Shown: piece after piece, positions 1 to 12,474 of the stretch | Numbering within the stretch: position 1 is the first letter of the stretch | Layout: each line of letters opens with the position of its first letter | Assembly: GCF_037975245.1 (NCBI RefSeq) | Contig: NC_092566.1 | Location: forward strand, 2,234,001-2,298,000 | Length of the DNA: 64,000 nt | DNA from: Apostichopus japonicus | Lineage: Eukaryota > Echinodermata > Holothuroidea > Aspidochirotida > Stichopodidae | Direction of reading: 5' to 3' | Made by a program: the position numbers and the translations under genes | Notes under the pieces: model-generated | Database searches by the model: none | What the model saw: only the letters and a program-made list of their open reading frames with translations | What the model was told of the DNA's origin: nothing

Positions 1-996
1 ATATGGTGATGTACAACTGAAGCTTATACATCACTATTTAGGCAGTGCACCACCATCAGTTGGCGCGGCGCGTCGAAATGTAAGCAAAAAGGAAATCCTA
101 GATCAGCAAAAATGACACCTCTGGTAACAATAAATCGCAACTAGACAGTTCTTTCCCCCTAAAATTATTAGTATATTGTGCATTGGACCAATCAAGAATA
201 TGTTCAGCACCCACTTTGAAATTCTCCCCGCTGTCCCCACTTCTTCGAGCCCTTGGCAAATATTGGGGGCTGAACATACCTTTACCCCCCCTTTTTTCAT
301 GGGGGATAAGCCCCTCAAGTCCACCGGTTCCGTCGCCACTGAAGTCGCATTGGGTGACTTTTTGGATTTTACAATGCGACTAGGTGCAACATGGAATAAC
401 CTGTGCTGCGAACCATGTGCTAGCTCCAGCTCCAGTTATTCTGCATGATACATGTTACGATGTTAAACACAAAATCGACTTAGATTCAAAACAAATGGCC
501 TATTTGATAGAGCTGTTGTAGGTGAATAATTTCGATTAGGGTTGTGCACATTTGTCTGCAAAACGACAAAAAGGTGAACTAAGGTCTGGGAAAAAGTGGG
601 GGGCAAATGCCCCCTCTTGCCCCCCCCCCCGTAAGCCCGCCTATGACAAACCCTACTGATCCACCAACTGAGCTATCCAACCCTTAGTTGGTGGCAATAC
701 CAATATAGCCATTTCTTGGGGGGGGGGGGCACCAGTCCTGCTACCTTGTATACTGTATGTGTCAGTCAGTTTCCCATTATTCATGTACTTATATTATCAC
801 AGTAATCAGAAGGGGAATGACCTGGGCAGAGGTCAAATCTGTCATGAATCGATTATAACTTTTGTTACAGCAGCTCAGCTCCTTTGGTTAAATTACTGAA
901 TTTAAAACCTGATAATGTTTTGCGATTCTCATCATCCTTTGTGGTTGCATACTCCTATTAGAGATCAATCTGCCCGAGTGTTCTACTTCAGGAAAA
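1..996. other. Non-coding stretch, no gene seen
   Basis: No exon with credible splice sites was found on either strand. The stretch carries several G or C homopolymer runs (near 620, 720) and a box-A-like tRNA fragment on the minus strand near 655-690 with no box B. It lies downstream of the last P450 cassette on the minus strand, so it is probably intron of that gene. Confidence 0.5.
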
Positions 997-1356
997 GTGC
1001 CAAAAAGCAGCAGGAGAATATCTTTTTTTGATACGTTATCATCAGGATCTGGTTTTATTGAGGCTTGCATGTTGAAGAACATGAATGGAAGTACATGTAG
1101 TGCAAAAATTGGGCCAATTGAGGCAATTTTAGACCCTTTCAGGCCTCCCAGGAACAGCGTACGAAAATTGTTTACTACGGAGTATAGAGGTTTGTTACAT
1201 GTGACGAAAACTTCAGGCTCTCAGAGCAAACAAACTGTCATGATACAGAAAATTGATGGTGCCATGAATGGGCAAGTTGTCAGCTATCCGGTGATTGGTA
1301 GCGTTTTAGCTAGTGAAAACTTCTATCTAGACTTGGAGACCACATTAGTTTTGTGA
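997..1356 (+). other. Unrecognised open frame, 119 codons
   Basis: An open frame of 119 codons that I do not recognise. The composition is ordinary for a protein (mixed hydrophobic and charged residues, no low complexity), but there is no domain motif. Just upstream another plus-strand frame is open (about 916-1030) and would join it only by a frameshift, which fits a decayed mobile-element protein better than a host gene. It is antisense to the P450 gene, downstream of cassette V9. It could equally be a chance open frame. Confidence 0.2.
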
Positions 1357-1813
1357 TTTAGTGTGTTAGTCAATATGGCTTGTAATAGGTGTATTCTACC
1401 TTAAACCTTCTTCACTAGCTATATAGTTGAGAGCATACTTTTGTTTTGTAAAGCTGAGCAACCATGCCAGTGAGATGAGAGATGTGTGCTTCGTGTACCA
1501 ACACATTAATGCAAAATTTTGTCTCTGATATATAGTGACAAAAATAAGTAACTTTTGTAGATAATTTCACTAGGTTCCCACTGAAAAACTTTCACAGAAT
1601 AACTTAGAGGTCTGGCAGCAGAAACCAAAAAGCATGTTGTCATCAAGATTACAATACCTCAATAACACTGACTACGTACGTATTTAGATTTAAACAAAGA
1701 CGATTTCTTCAAAGGATTCTAGAGCAAATTTATACAATTTGCCATCTAAACAGATTGATGCACAGACTGAAAACAAGGATGAGATTTAACTATGTCAGTA
1801 TTTATTATCTTAC

Positions 1814-1926
1814 CTCAGCATTACGGCATTCCATAACTTGAATTAAAGCAAAAGGCCCCGCCCAATGGAGGCTGGCACCAGCAGTACGATACTTCTCAGC
1901 CCAGACAGACAACAGCCTAAAGAAAC
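1814..1926 (-). CDS. CYP4V-like P450, alternative exon 2, cassette V9
   Basis: A 113-nt exon flanked by a ctgcag acceptor and a GAG|GTAAGA donor. It enters in phase 1 (two leading bases complete a codon begun by exon 1) and leaves in phase 0. It encodes 38 residues starting GFFRLLSVWAEKYR, then HWAGPFALIQV, and ending RNAE. The pattern FFxxLxxWxxxYR - WxGPxxxxxV - xxAE is that of the second coding exon of CYP4V-type genes (helix A and the beta 1-1/1-2 strands). It is the cassette farthest from exon 1 in this window. No exon 3 was seen in the 1.8 kb downstream. Confidence 0.85.
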
Positions 1927-2129
1927 CTGCAGTATAGTCATTTTACAAATGTCTGACTGAATATTTGATTTATGAGTTTATTAAGGTAAGGTAACTTTTT
2001 AACGGTAGTCCAACGTGTCCAAGACGATAAAATTTCTGTTCTGATGACTAAAATCAGCTATTATTTACACCAAATCAAGATTTATTTTTTAAATTATAGA
2101 TACTTCCTAAATATGTCAAATGATAAATC

Positions 2130-5100
2130 TCTCCTACAGTGTACTGTACATATTGCTGTTCTGGTCACCAAACCTACACATCTGTCCGACAATGTATATA
2201 TTGGTGTTCTATTCACCAAACCTACAAATCTCTCCTACAGTGTACATATTGCTGTTCTATTCACAAACCTACACATCTCTCCTACATTGTACATATTGGT
2301 GTTCTATTCACTGAACCTACATATCTCTCCTACACATCTCTCCTACAGTGTACATATAGGTGTTCTATTCACTAAACCTTCACATCTCTCACACAGTGTA
2401 CATATTGGTGTTCTATTCACCAAACCTACAAATCTCTCCTACAGTGTACATATTGCTGTTCTGGTCACCAAACCTACACATCTGTCCGACAATGTATATA
2501 TTGGTGTTCTATTCACTAAACCTACATATCTCTCCTACAGTGTACATATTGCTGTTCTATTCACAAACCTACACATCTCTCCTACATTGTACATATTGGT
2601 GTTCTATTCACTGAACCTACATATCTCTCCTACACATCTCTTCTACAGTGTACATATAGGTGTTCTATTCACTAAACCTTCACATCTCTCACACAGTGTA
2701 CATATTGGTGTTCTATTCACCAAACCTACACATCTCTCCTACAGTATACATATTACTTTTCTATTCACCAAACCTACACATCTCTCCTACAGTGTACATA
2801 TTGGTGTTCTATTCACTGAACCTACACATCTCTCCTACAGTGTACATATTGGTATTCTAGTCACCAAACCTACACATCTCTCCTACAGTTTACATATTGG
2901 TATTCTAGTCACCAAACCTACACATCTCTCCTACAGTGTATATATTGGTGTTCTATTCACAAACCTACACATCTCTCCTACAGTGTACATATTGTTGTTC
3001 TATTCACCAAACCTACACATCTCTCCTACAGTGTACATATTGGTATTCTAGTCACCAAACCTACCCATCTCTCCTACAGTGTACATATTGGTGTTCTATT
3101 CACCAAACCTACACATCTTTCATACAGTGTACAAATTACTGTTCTATTCACCAAACCTACACATCTCTCCTACAGTGTATATATTGGTGTTCTATTCACA
3201 AACCTACACATCTCTCCTACAGTGTACATATTGTTGTTCTATTCACCAAACCTACACATCTCTCCTACAGTGTACATATTGGTATTCTAGTCACCAAACC
3301 TACCCATCTCTCCTACAGTGTACATATTGGTGTTCTATTCACCAAACCTACACATCTTTCATACAGTGTACAAATTACTGTTCTATTCACAAACCTACAC
3401 ATCTCTCCTACAGCGTACATATTGGTATTCTAGTCACCAAACCTACCCATCTCTCCTACAGTGTACATATTGGTATTCTAGTCACCAAACATAACATCTC
3501 TTCTACTGTGTACATATTGGTGTTCTATTCACCAAACCTACACATCTCTCATACAGTGTACAAATTACTGTTCTATTCACAAAACCTACACATCTCTCCT
3601 ACAGCGTACATATTGGTATTCTAGTCACCAAACCTACCCATCTCTCCTACAGTGTACATATTGGTATTCTAGTCACCAAACATAACATCTCCCCTACTGT
3701 GTACATATTGGTGTTCTATTCACCAAACCTGCACATCTCTCATACAGTGTACAAATTACTGTTCTATTCACCAAACCTACACATCTCTCCTACAGCGTAC
3801 ATATTGGTATTCTAGTCACCAAACCTACCCATCTCTCCTACAGTGTACATATTGGTATTCTAGTCACCAAACATAACATCTCTCCTACTGTGTACATATT
3901 GGTGTTCTATTCACCAAACCTACACATCTCTCATACAGTTTACAAATTACTGTTCTATTCACCAAACCTACACATCTCACCTACAGTGTACATATTGGTA
4001 TTCTAGTCACCAAACATAACATCTCTCCTACTGTGTACATATTGGTGTTCTATTCACCAAACCTAAACATCTCTCATACAGTGTACAAATTACTGTTCTA
4101 TTCACCAAACCTACACATCTCTCCTACAGCATACATATTGGTATTCTAGTCACCAAACCTACACATCTCTCCTACAGTTTACATATTGGTATTCTAGTCA
4201 CCAAACCTACACATCTCTCCTATAGTGTATATATTGGTATTCTAGTCACCAAACATAACATCTCTCCTACTGTGTACATATTGGTGTTCTATTCACCAAA
4301 CCTGCACATCTCTCATACAGTGTACAAATTACTGTTCTATTCACCAAACCTACACATCTCTCCTACAGTGTACATATTGGTATTCTAGTCACCAAACCTA
4401 CACATCTCTCCTACAGTTTACATATTGGTATTCTAGTCACCAAACCTACACATCTCTCCTATAGTGTATATATTGGTATTCTAGTCACCAAACATAACAT
4501 CTCTCCTACTGTGTACATATTGGTGTTCTATTCACCAAACCTGCACATCTCTCATACAGTGTACAAATTACTGTTCTATTCACCAAACCTACACATCTCT
4601 CCTACAGCGTACATATTGGTATTCTAGTCACCAAACCTACCCATCTCTCCTACAGTGTACATATTGGTATTCTAGTCACCAAACATAACATCTCTCCTAC
4701 TGTGTACATATTGGTGTTCTATTCACCAAACCTACACATCTCTCATACAGTTTACAAATTACTGTTCTATTCACCAAACCTACACATCTCTCCTACAGTG
4801 TACATATTGGTATTCTAGTCACCAAACATAACATCTCTCCTACTGTGTACATATTGGTGTTCTATTCACCAAACCTAAACATCTCTCATACAGTGTACAA
4901 ATTACTGTTCTATTCACCAAACCTACACATCTCTCCTACAGCATACATATTGGTATTCTAGTCACCAAACCTACACATCTCTCCTACAGTTTACATATTG
5001 GTATTCTAGTCACCAAACCTACACATCTCTCCTATAGTGTATATATTGGTGTTCTATTCACCAAACCTACACATCTCTCCTACAGTGTACATATTGGTAT

Positions 5101-5335
5101 TCTAGTCACCAAACATAACATTTCTCCTACTGTGTACATATTGGTGTTCTATTCACCAAACCTACACATCTCTCATACAGTGTACAAATTACTGTTCTAT
5201 TCACCAAACCTACACATCTCTCCTACAGCGTACATATTGGTATTCTAGTCACCAAACCTACCCATCTCTCGTACAGTTTACATATTGGTATTCTAGTCAC
5301 CAAACCTACACATCTCTCCTACAGTGTACATATAG
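2130..5335. repeat. 48-bp minisatellite, about 67 copies, with higher-order structure
   Basis: The unit is roughly CCTACACATCTCTCCTACAG followed by TGTACATATTGGTGTTCTAT and TCACCAAA, 48 bp. Variants carry GGTATTCTAGTC instead of GGTGTTCTATTC, or ACATAACATC instead of CCTACACATC. From about 3000 on, groups of four variant units recur about every 191-192 bp (the marker ACAGCGTACAT is near 3410, 3601 and 3794), which is a higher-order repeat. Because 48 is a multiple of three and the basic unit has no plus-strand stop, long open frames appear (for example 2044-3051, 16-residue repeat PTHLSYSVHIGVLFTK). The TCTAG variant introduces stops, so I do not call a protein. It lies in the P450 intron, 200 bp from cassette V9. 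Confidence 0.97.
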
Positions 5336-6535
5336 GTCATTGTCATTTTACTAAATTTTTTTGGACAACCAAATTTGCTGTTCAGACACCAAAATGTAAG
5401 CCCTGATTGTCCGAAGGTTAACCAGAAAATATAATTTTTCCATAAAAAGTTGATTGCTTAACAAACCTGATGGAAAGTTTCTGCATGTTCAGGTGTCAAA
5501 CCTACAACCTTTTAGAATGTCGTATGGCAAACCTTGGTAATATTACTATGTGAAAGCACTTGGTAACAGCAGAACGGATAATATCATCATTGCAATCGAG
5601 CTAGCTGAAAACGGTTTGGTTTTCATTTATTACTTTTACATATTTTAAAATGAATCATTCTGCTGATGATGTAATGTTTCTCCCAAGAAAAGCATATTTA
5701 TGATAAATTAATAAGATTGTATATAAACAAGACAGTATGCTTCAGAACACTAAACTAGTTTAAACTTGATAGAGCATTACAATTTTAATAGGAAACAATA
5801 TAAATTACCTATATCACTGCCCACCCTCCCCCCCCCTTCCCTCCCGCCCCATCTCTTCTATTCTCTTGGTCCAAAAATTTCACTTTTTCACAATTTAGTG
5901 AGATTCCCACAAAGATGACACAGATTTAATTGTTTGGAAGCAGTCATAATGAGACCAAAGTTAACAATCAGTGTATGCATAAACAGTTAGCAGACTTTGA
6001 TGAAATCAAGCTGTGAGCACAAATAAAAAATGAAAGTTTTTCGCAGAATTTTGTTGAATGTCTGATTAAACCAATGAAAAGCTGAACAAAATGATAGGCT
6101 GTCTTATAGTATATCTAGATAAAATGAAATTTTTGAAGACAACCTGGAAATGTTTTGTACATTTTGTCAGAGAGACATCGAGAGCCAAAATGAATCCCAT
6201 GTCCCAACTTTACAGCTCCCTGACCCATCTCCCCCCTTCCCACCCCTGGATTCGGCCATTTTGCTTGTATTCCTATCAAGGGGAAATTCCACTAATATTT
6301 ATCCAGTTACAGTAAACTTGTACTACAAGTGTCACAAACACAAAAACTCTTAATGAAACTAAAGAAAAAGGCTCATATGTCAACATTTCTGGATTAGCTT
6401 TAATCTATGACTCAAGACCATGAGGTCAACTGTACACAGATACTCTGTACTCACAAAAACTATTACTGAAACGGCTTACTGTGCCATCTACGATCATATT
6501 TCACCTTTTGGTGAGAACTACATATTTTGAATTAT
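5336..6535. other. Non-coding stretch, nothing recognised
   Basis: AT-rich intronic sequence between cassettes V8 and V9 of the P450 gene. It contains a C-rich run near 5825-5850. No exon, RNA or terminal-inverted-repeat element was seen. Confidence 0.5.
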
Positions 6536-6735
6536 AATAATAATAATAATGTTTGATTTATATAGCGCTTTATACCAGCAGTAGGTCTCAAAGCGCTTTA
6601 CAGACGTTATATTACCCCTGGTGAATGATAACCTGTCCCAGAGACAATCCCTCCAGTCGGCAGCAGTTATATACTGTGCCCAATGACAAGTTACCTCACA
6701 GGTACCCATTTAACCCCTGGGTGGTATAATGACTT
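6536..6735. repeat. Interspersed repeat with (AAT)n end
   Basis: An (AAT)n run (6536-6551) is followed by TTTATATAGCGCTTTATACC and a second AAAGCGCTTTACAG motif, ending near ACCCCTGGGTGGTAT. This GCGCTTTA-plus-trinucleotide-tail layout resembles LINE or SINE 3' ends common in aquatic animal genomes. Related pieces are near 12475-12555 and 40154-40200. The family was not assigned. Confidence 0.5.
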
Positions 6736-7734
6736 TGTCAGTTTTCCAAGATGATGAAGGAACATATTATTGGTATAAAGAGCAAACATTACCCTTCCTC
6801 TGGCTAATTTTAAGGTGGCCAAAATTCTACCAAATCATCCCACAGAGAAATTTTGTTGGTTCATTAATACTTCACATTGAAACTGTCCCTTGCTAGCTGT
6901 ATAAATAGTTGTAGGGTGAGATATCACATATAAACTGTAACATCACTGTGATATGGGTTGACCGGTCTTTCTACAACATTTACAAAGTGACTTGACTCAA
7001 ACAGATTTGGTCAACCTTCCCCCGAAGAGATATATAATACCGTAACGAGTCCATGAAGATCACTTAAATGACTCGTCCAGACTTTAAGAGGGTGCACAAA
7101 GTCATATCATTCCTAATGTGCTTTATCTGAACTGTTTACAGATCTCTGTAACAAAGTAGTAACACAAACTTAAGAAAGAGCCTGCAAACACACCAGATGA
7201 AATTGCATACTGACACATTAGGTGACTGACTAGTGAAAGGTCCCACCAGTTGGGAAGTTTGGATATTTAGAAAACCAAAGTTAACGTACTTAAATACAAT
7301 TAGTCTGACTTGAAACTTCAAAATGAATTTCAAAAGAATCTCTTCTTCAGTAAATTATGGACAAAATTGTTACTACAAGTAAAGCCACTACTAGTGATCA
7401 ACTCATGGGTACCATTATGATCTCTACTCACAGACCACAGCTTGTCAAGTTTCATGGAACTTGACAGTAGCGATATGATGGTTGTGGCTGCTAACCCCCC
7501 CCCACCCCCCCGCCCCATGAAGGTCACTTGATTATACTTAACAATAACATCCTATCCAACAGCTAACATGTTTACAATCTTGTATCATCATTTCTTTGTC
7601 TCAGGACAAGAAAAAAAAGCTATTTTTGGTGAAGTCTGTATTCAGGAAAGTAAGCCAAAATTCAAAAGGTTTAGCTTTTCCTTCCTACTGATCTTGTGAG
7701 AACTCTCATAATCTCACTCGTTATTAGCAGGACA

Positions 7735-7804
7735 TGATACGTCCAACTCTCTGTACTACCCCATTAATGCTTGTTCTCAGTCACAAAACTACAACACTCT
7801 GCAG
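7735..7804 (+). pseudogene. Non-LTR retrotransposon remnant, upstream half
   Basis: The frame ending NTLQN continues, across the element inserted at 7805, into TATTMIYGRGRRE and LHWVPM at 8282 onward. Together these resemble the LxRVQNAAARLxxGxRR...LHWLPV segment at the C-terminal end of the reverse-transcriptase region in CR1/L2/Jockey-type LINEs. It is decayed and not functional. Confidence 0.5.
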
Positions 7805-8281
7805 CAGGGGTTCCCTAACTGGGGTGCATGAACCCCCAGGGGATTCGTGAGTCCATCCCAGGGGGTTTCTGGAAGTCAAAACTAGAGTACTTTTTGTTGA
7901 ACTATATATCACATACTTTAGTAATGTGCAAAAGTTGTACCTATCAACAAACTCTTTTCGTGTTCCATACGCATATGTTGCCATAGTATTATACCGTGCA
8001 TGTGAAACAGGAGCATCCGTCTCATCGTGTGTGATGGGTGATCGATGCGTGATACAATTCGTGATCTGATCTTGAAGTTTCCAAATAAATATTTGTTCAC
8101 CTCTTGTGTTTTTCCACTGCAATATTACATTATGAACTTTTACGAAGCACTGTTATATACATGTATTATAGTATAATAATGACTCAGATCGTGTCTCGAA
8201 AAGTTGGGGATTCGTGGACAACTCTGACATCCACAGGGGGTTTGTGGGGGGGGGTAAAGTTAGGGAAACCCTGCTCTGCAG
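7797..8281. mobile_element. hAT-like MITE, 469 bp, with 8-bp target duplication
   Basis: The element occupies 7805-8273. The left end CAGGGGTTCCCTAAC matches the reverse complement of the right end GTTAGGGAAACCCTG at 14 of 15 positions. It is flanked on both sides by CTCTGCAG (7797-7804 and 8274-8281), a perfect 8-bp target duplication as expected for the hAT superfamily. No transposase is encoded, so it is non-autonomous. It sits inside a LINE remnant. Confidence 0.88.
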
Positions 8282-8660
8282 AATACTGCTACAACCATGA
8301 TTTATGGCCGTGGAAGGAGGGAATTGATTTCTCTTCCAGTTGTTTTTAAGGAGTTACACTGGGTCCCAATGAAAGATCATATTGTCTTTAAAATCCTGTT
8401 GCTTGTCTTAACGTGTGTTCCCAATACTCTTCCTGGTAAAACAGAAAGAAACCTTATAATTTGTTTCTCTCAAAGCTATCCAGTCTGCCTGTACCACACA
8501 GGTAAATTTCATTTGAGGGTCTCTGCTTTTTAGCGGGCCCGAAGGAACTCCCTATCTATTCCTATCTAAGAGATCAACAAACTTCATAGATTCAAAGCCC
8601 ACTTAAAACTTCTTTTCTAAAATAGTGCTCAGTGAATTTATTTTTTATTTTATTTTTTTG
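8282..8660 (+). pseudogene. Non-LTR retrotransposon remnant, downstream half
   Basis: The frame 8297-8533 contains MIYGRGRRE then KELHWVPMKDHIVFKILLLV, which matches the conserved LHWLPVxxRIxFKILLL motif following the reverse transcriptase of CR1/L2/Jockey-type LINEs. After an in-frame stop, RNSLSIPI...FKAHLKLLF resembles the family's terminal WNSLPxxIR...FKxxLKTxLF motif. There are stops and deletions, so it is a fossil. The upstream portion is cut by the hAT-like MITE at 7805-8273. Confidence 0.65.
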
Positions 8661-8954
8661 TCTCGTTTCTAACCAGTCCACTTTGCACACTTTTGGGTAC
8701 AGATAGTTGGTGGGCTATACAATCCCGAAAGTTGTGAAAAACCGGTCGAAAAACGCTAAGCAAATTTTGCTCCGAAAAATGAAGTATTCTTCCTGGGTGG
8801 TAGATTCAGAAGGAGGGGTAAGTGGGCGGTGCCCAGGGAGCGAGGGCACAGTGCTAAATCGTTCCAATGTGTAGTTAGCTAGATGGGAAAGTTGAATTAT
8901 AGTAGAAGAAACAGGTTAAAGGGCGACACACAGCAACATGTTTTATCTTCTTAC

Positions 8955-9067
8955 CTCGATATTATAGCAGTCGATTGTGGTGACTGTAGGCACAGGTCCA
9001 GTCCAGACTACTATGGTACCGGCCGAGCGAAACACATCAGACCAGGCCTCCATCAGCTTGAAAAACA
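8955..9067 (-). CDS. CYP4V-like P450, alternative exon 2, cassette V8
   Basis: A 113-nt exon with acceptor ttgactgcag and donor GAG|GTAAGA, entry phase 1 and exit phase 0. It encodes 38 residues beginning VFFKLMEAWSDVFR, then VVWTGPVPTV, ending CYNIE. The WTGPVPTV core is very close to the beta 1-1/1-2 segment of CYP4V proteins. It is not part of the large tandem duplication and differs from V7/V4 over its first half, so it is an older, independently diverged copy. No other P450 exon is seen within the 7 kb to V9. Confidence 0.88.
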
Positions 9068-9790
9068 CTGCAGTCAAATATCAGAGGATACAAATGCCCC
9101 TTTGGAAGTATTTTGGTTTACCAAATTAAAAAAATAATTTTTCCTAACCTAAACCTATGTCCAACATATTTGAGTTATCTCTGTAGTTCTGTATCACAAG
9201 TTCTTATTATTTAGTAATTTGATATTTGATTCAATTATTTTTATTTGGGGGGGGCAGGATGGTGTGGGTTGGGGTGCATGGAGAGAGGAAAACTGGCACA
9301 CTTCAAACGGGCAGGTGATGATGATGGTGTTTTGGTGCATACTTCATTATCCATGACAAAATCTGGACAGTGGATTCAACTGAGTTTTTTAGATTAAGTA
9401 AAGGTTATCCAGTCTCTCGCAACCCTACCCCTCCCCGACCCCAGCAAGAAAGAAATTGGTAGATCTGATTGCAAAGAGTATGGGGACATTTTACAAACTA
9501 GAGAGCATAAAATAATAAAACAAATATCAACAACCAACACAAAGAAGTTGCTTTAAATGTGGTTTGAAGACAAAGATGACACTGAACTGCTTCTTGTTTC
9601 ACATATATCAAGATAAAACATATATATATATGTCATCATGAAACTTGACCAAGAAGTTTATTCTATGTCGGAAAATCAACTACTGGGCATCTAATAGGGG
9701 TTAAAACAGTAAGTGTACAGAACTGGTCTAGAACAGTACTGATGTTGTAATGATGGTGTAATGATGTTGTAATGATGTTGGAACAATGTT
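9068..9790. other. Intronic stretch with short simple repeats
   Basis: No exon seen. It includes a G-run (9246-9256), a short (TA)n near 9620 and, at 9738-9790, imperfect copies of a 12-bp GTAATGATGTTG-type repeat leading up to the left boundary of the tandem segmental duplication. Confidence 0.5.
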
Positions 9791-12474
9791 GAAACAATGT
9801 TGTCATGTTGCTGTAATGGTGTTAGTGCATAGAACTGGTCTAGAACAGTAATGATGTTGTCATGATGTTGTAGCTAGAAAAACAGAAATTGCAAATAAAA
9901 CTTTAAATCATGGGTCACAAACCATGAAAGAAAACCTCAATCCATGTTGTCTGTGTGTAATAATTTACCGGATATTAGGCTCCTTTGAGATTATTCCCTT
10001 CATAACAGTGTATTCTTCAAAAATTATCGGAAGGTACAGTATTTAAAACTTTCTTGGTTTGACTTTACTTTGAGCTGATGACCATCAATTGGTTTCTTTT
10101 CCAAGTACTCCAAACATGTACTACATGACCAAAACTGTCCAATATATGTTAATTTCAAACATGCAGCAGACATCCGCCGCTTTTGATAGTGCTTCAAACT
10201 GTACATCAATTGAGAAACAGATCCAGTCAGACACTTCCCTGCCTTTTAAAAAAATCTTTTGAAAATTTGTATCCCTTAAAAGTAATATCCACTTACGTGA
10301 CATTAAATGCGCTCAGATACTTGACCCATGGTTTGACTTATTAATCATGGACATTAGTCACAATACTCCAAAAGGAGGAGCTACAATAAGTTTGCTAACC
10401 TTTTATCCTTCTTGTGGCTTGTGACTTTTGACCTATTTTCTGTAATGTTTATTTGTACCCCTTCTCAAGTTGATTACTAGTCCATGGTTGCTACGGTGCC
10501 TTTTTGAATTATTCTTGAATTCCTTTTGGCCACTTAGAACTTCAAATGATCATGGTAATCTTGTTTTGGAGTAATTTCTTTTTAATATCAACATATGTTT
10601 GTCACCAACTTTCATCAATTTCATGGATTAAAGCCCTCCAGAAAAGATCCATTCAAGGATCATTTCACATTCTGCTAATTATGAGCTTTAAAATGACCTC
10701 TAGTTTCTTAATACCCTTGTAAAACTGTTGTGCCCCCCTACCCCTCCCCTCCCCTCCAACTAACCATATCAGACTAAATCCCTAGTTGAAGAGAACTATA
10801 CTGCAAGGAGTCATCATTGGACCTGCCATGATCCCACATGAACTTTAACCTACTTTCTATGTAAAACGTAACGAAGTCCCCGACATAGACGACTCTCGCA
10901 AGGATCAAGAAAATGGGCTGCGGGTGACAGCCTTTGAACTGATGTATGTATGTGTATGCGTGTGCGTGTATGTGTGCATATATGTATGTAGGCATGATTA
11001 GGCATTTAGGCAGGCAGGTAGGCAGGTGTGGTTGAAAGCATGCATGCAGGCAGGATTGCCGATCGGCAGACAGACACTTGAATAGCAATGGCAATTGAGC
11101 AAAAGTGTAAATGCATGATTTAATGGGACACTATTATCAAACTATTTACCAGTCCTTAATTCGAACCCCGCCACTTTTACCACCCTTTCCTCAGAGGTTT
11201 TGCTTATAACTTGTGGGAAGTGAAAATTAATGTTAACTTATTACTGATTATATAATAAGTTGGTTAAACCTGCATATTGTGTTGAATATTGGTACAATCT
11301 TTTGGTACCTGCAACCCAATAGGCAACAGAAAAACCCAGTTCTTGGGAACATAATCTGTGACTTTACTTTATATAAAGTCCTAAAAAAAAAAATTTGATC
11401 AAATTATAAAAAAAAACCGATACAACGCAATACATTACATTTATGGAACACAGATTTTCTGTACAAGATAAGACAGTGAATAATCCTAATTTGAAGCATC
11501 AAATTAGTGGAACCACATTGGTCTCTTCTCAAACTGTGGGTTATCCAATGTAACAACAGTTTATTATGACATGCCTTGATCAGAATGACACAAAGTAACA
11601 TAATTTTACCCAATGCAAACTTGCTTTTAACCCTCTGACTCTCCGGTAACAAATTTTCTTAATTCAAGACAGTGGCGTACTGAGCTGGGACGGGGGGTGG
11701 GGGGCTGGGGTGGTGGTCCACCCCGGGTATCAGACAGGAGGGTGCCATGCCACAGCCCCCCCACCCCAAAAAGAGAAAAAAAGAGACTGAAATAGGAGAA
11801 ATAAGAATGAGAATTCCTAAACATATAATCAGTTCAAAGCTTTTTGCCAAAGATAGTACCATTTTGCATCTAAGCTTTAAAACAACACTCCCTCCCCTTA
11901 GACCCCTCCCCCAGGGTGACACCCACTGCAGAGGATGACAAAGGAAGGATCCGCCGCGGGTGCCACTTTTCTAGGGGCCATTGGTTCAAGGTCATCACTA
12001 TTGGCCTCAAATTTTAGCTTGCTAAAAAATCCTTGAAGTTTTCAATCATAACTACAGTATGAAATGTTTCCTGAAAGGTAATGAGGACGGTATTGAAGAA
12101 CTTAGCATGCATAGACTCTGGATGTGTGACCTGATTAATTCACTTTGCCTTCGGCTTTGAGTACAGCATTTCTGTATATGTTGCTGTGTTGAACAAATCT
12201 AATCATAATAGTAATTACCTTTGTGATCCATGTTATAGTCATTGCCATCATTGCAGATTATTTTCAAAAAAGTTAAGATCTGATCTTCAAACTCATTCCC
12301 AGCCATTGAGGTGTGTTAAGTAATTAAGTATCCCAGCACGGATAGCTAAGTTTTGAAAATTGAAGTAAAACGCCTTTTGAAGTTTGACCAGTAACTGACT
12401 TTCTAACATATTCTGCGGCTATACTGATCTCCCGAATGTAATGATGCAGTGATTACCAGCATTTACTTTCTTTG

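Noticed and set aside
650-690. tRNA-like sequence on the minus strand (GGATAGCTCAGTTGGTGGA)
   Set aside because: Only a box A and D-arm are present; no T-arm or box B follows.
2044-3051. 335-codon open frame of 16-residue repeats
   Set aside because: It is the 48-bp minisatellite read in one frame. Two other frames are also open over parts of it, and variant units introduce stops.
2130-5335. Possible CRISPR-like array
   Set aside because: Units are contiguous with no unique spacers, and the genome is eukaryotic; it is a minisatellite.
6150-6353. Open frames of 60-75 codons
   Set aside because: No motif and no splice context; the length is ordinary for AT-rich chance frames.
10774-11094. 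106-codon minus-strand frame and its relative at 16486-16704
   Set aside because: Low-complexity GCAGGCAGG/GTATGTGT sequence within the segmental duplication. Frame and length are not conserved between units.
11671-11940. Possible hAT-like element starting CAGTGGCGTACTGAG
   Set aside because: Only one end with a GGGGTGGGG-rich interior could be seen; no matching inverted end or 8-bp duplication was found.
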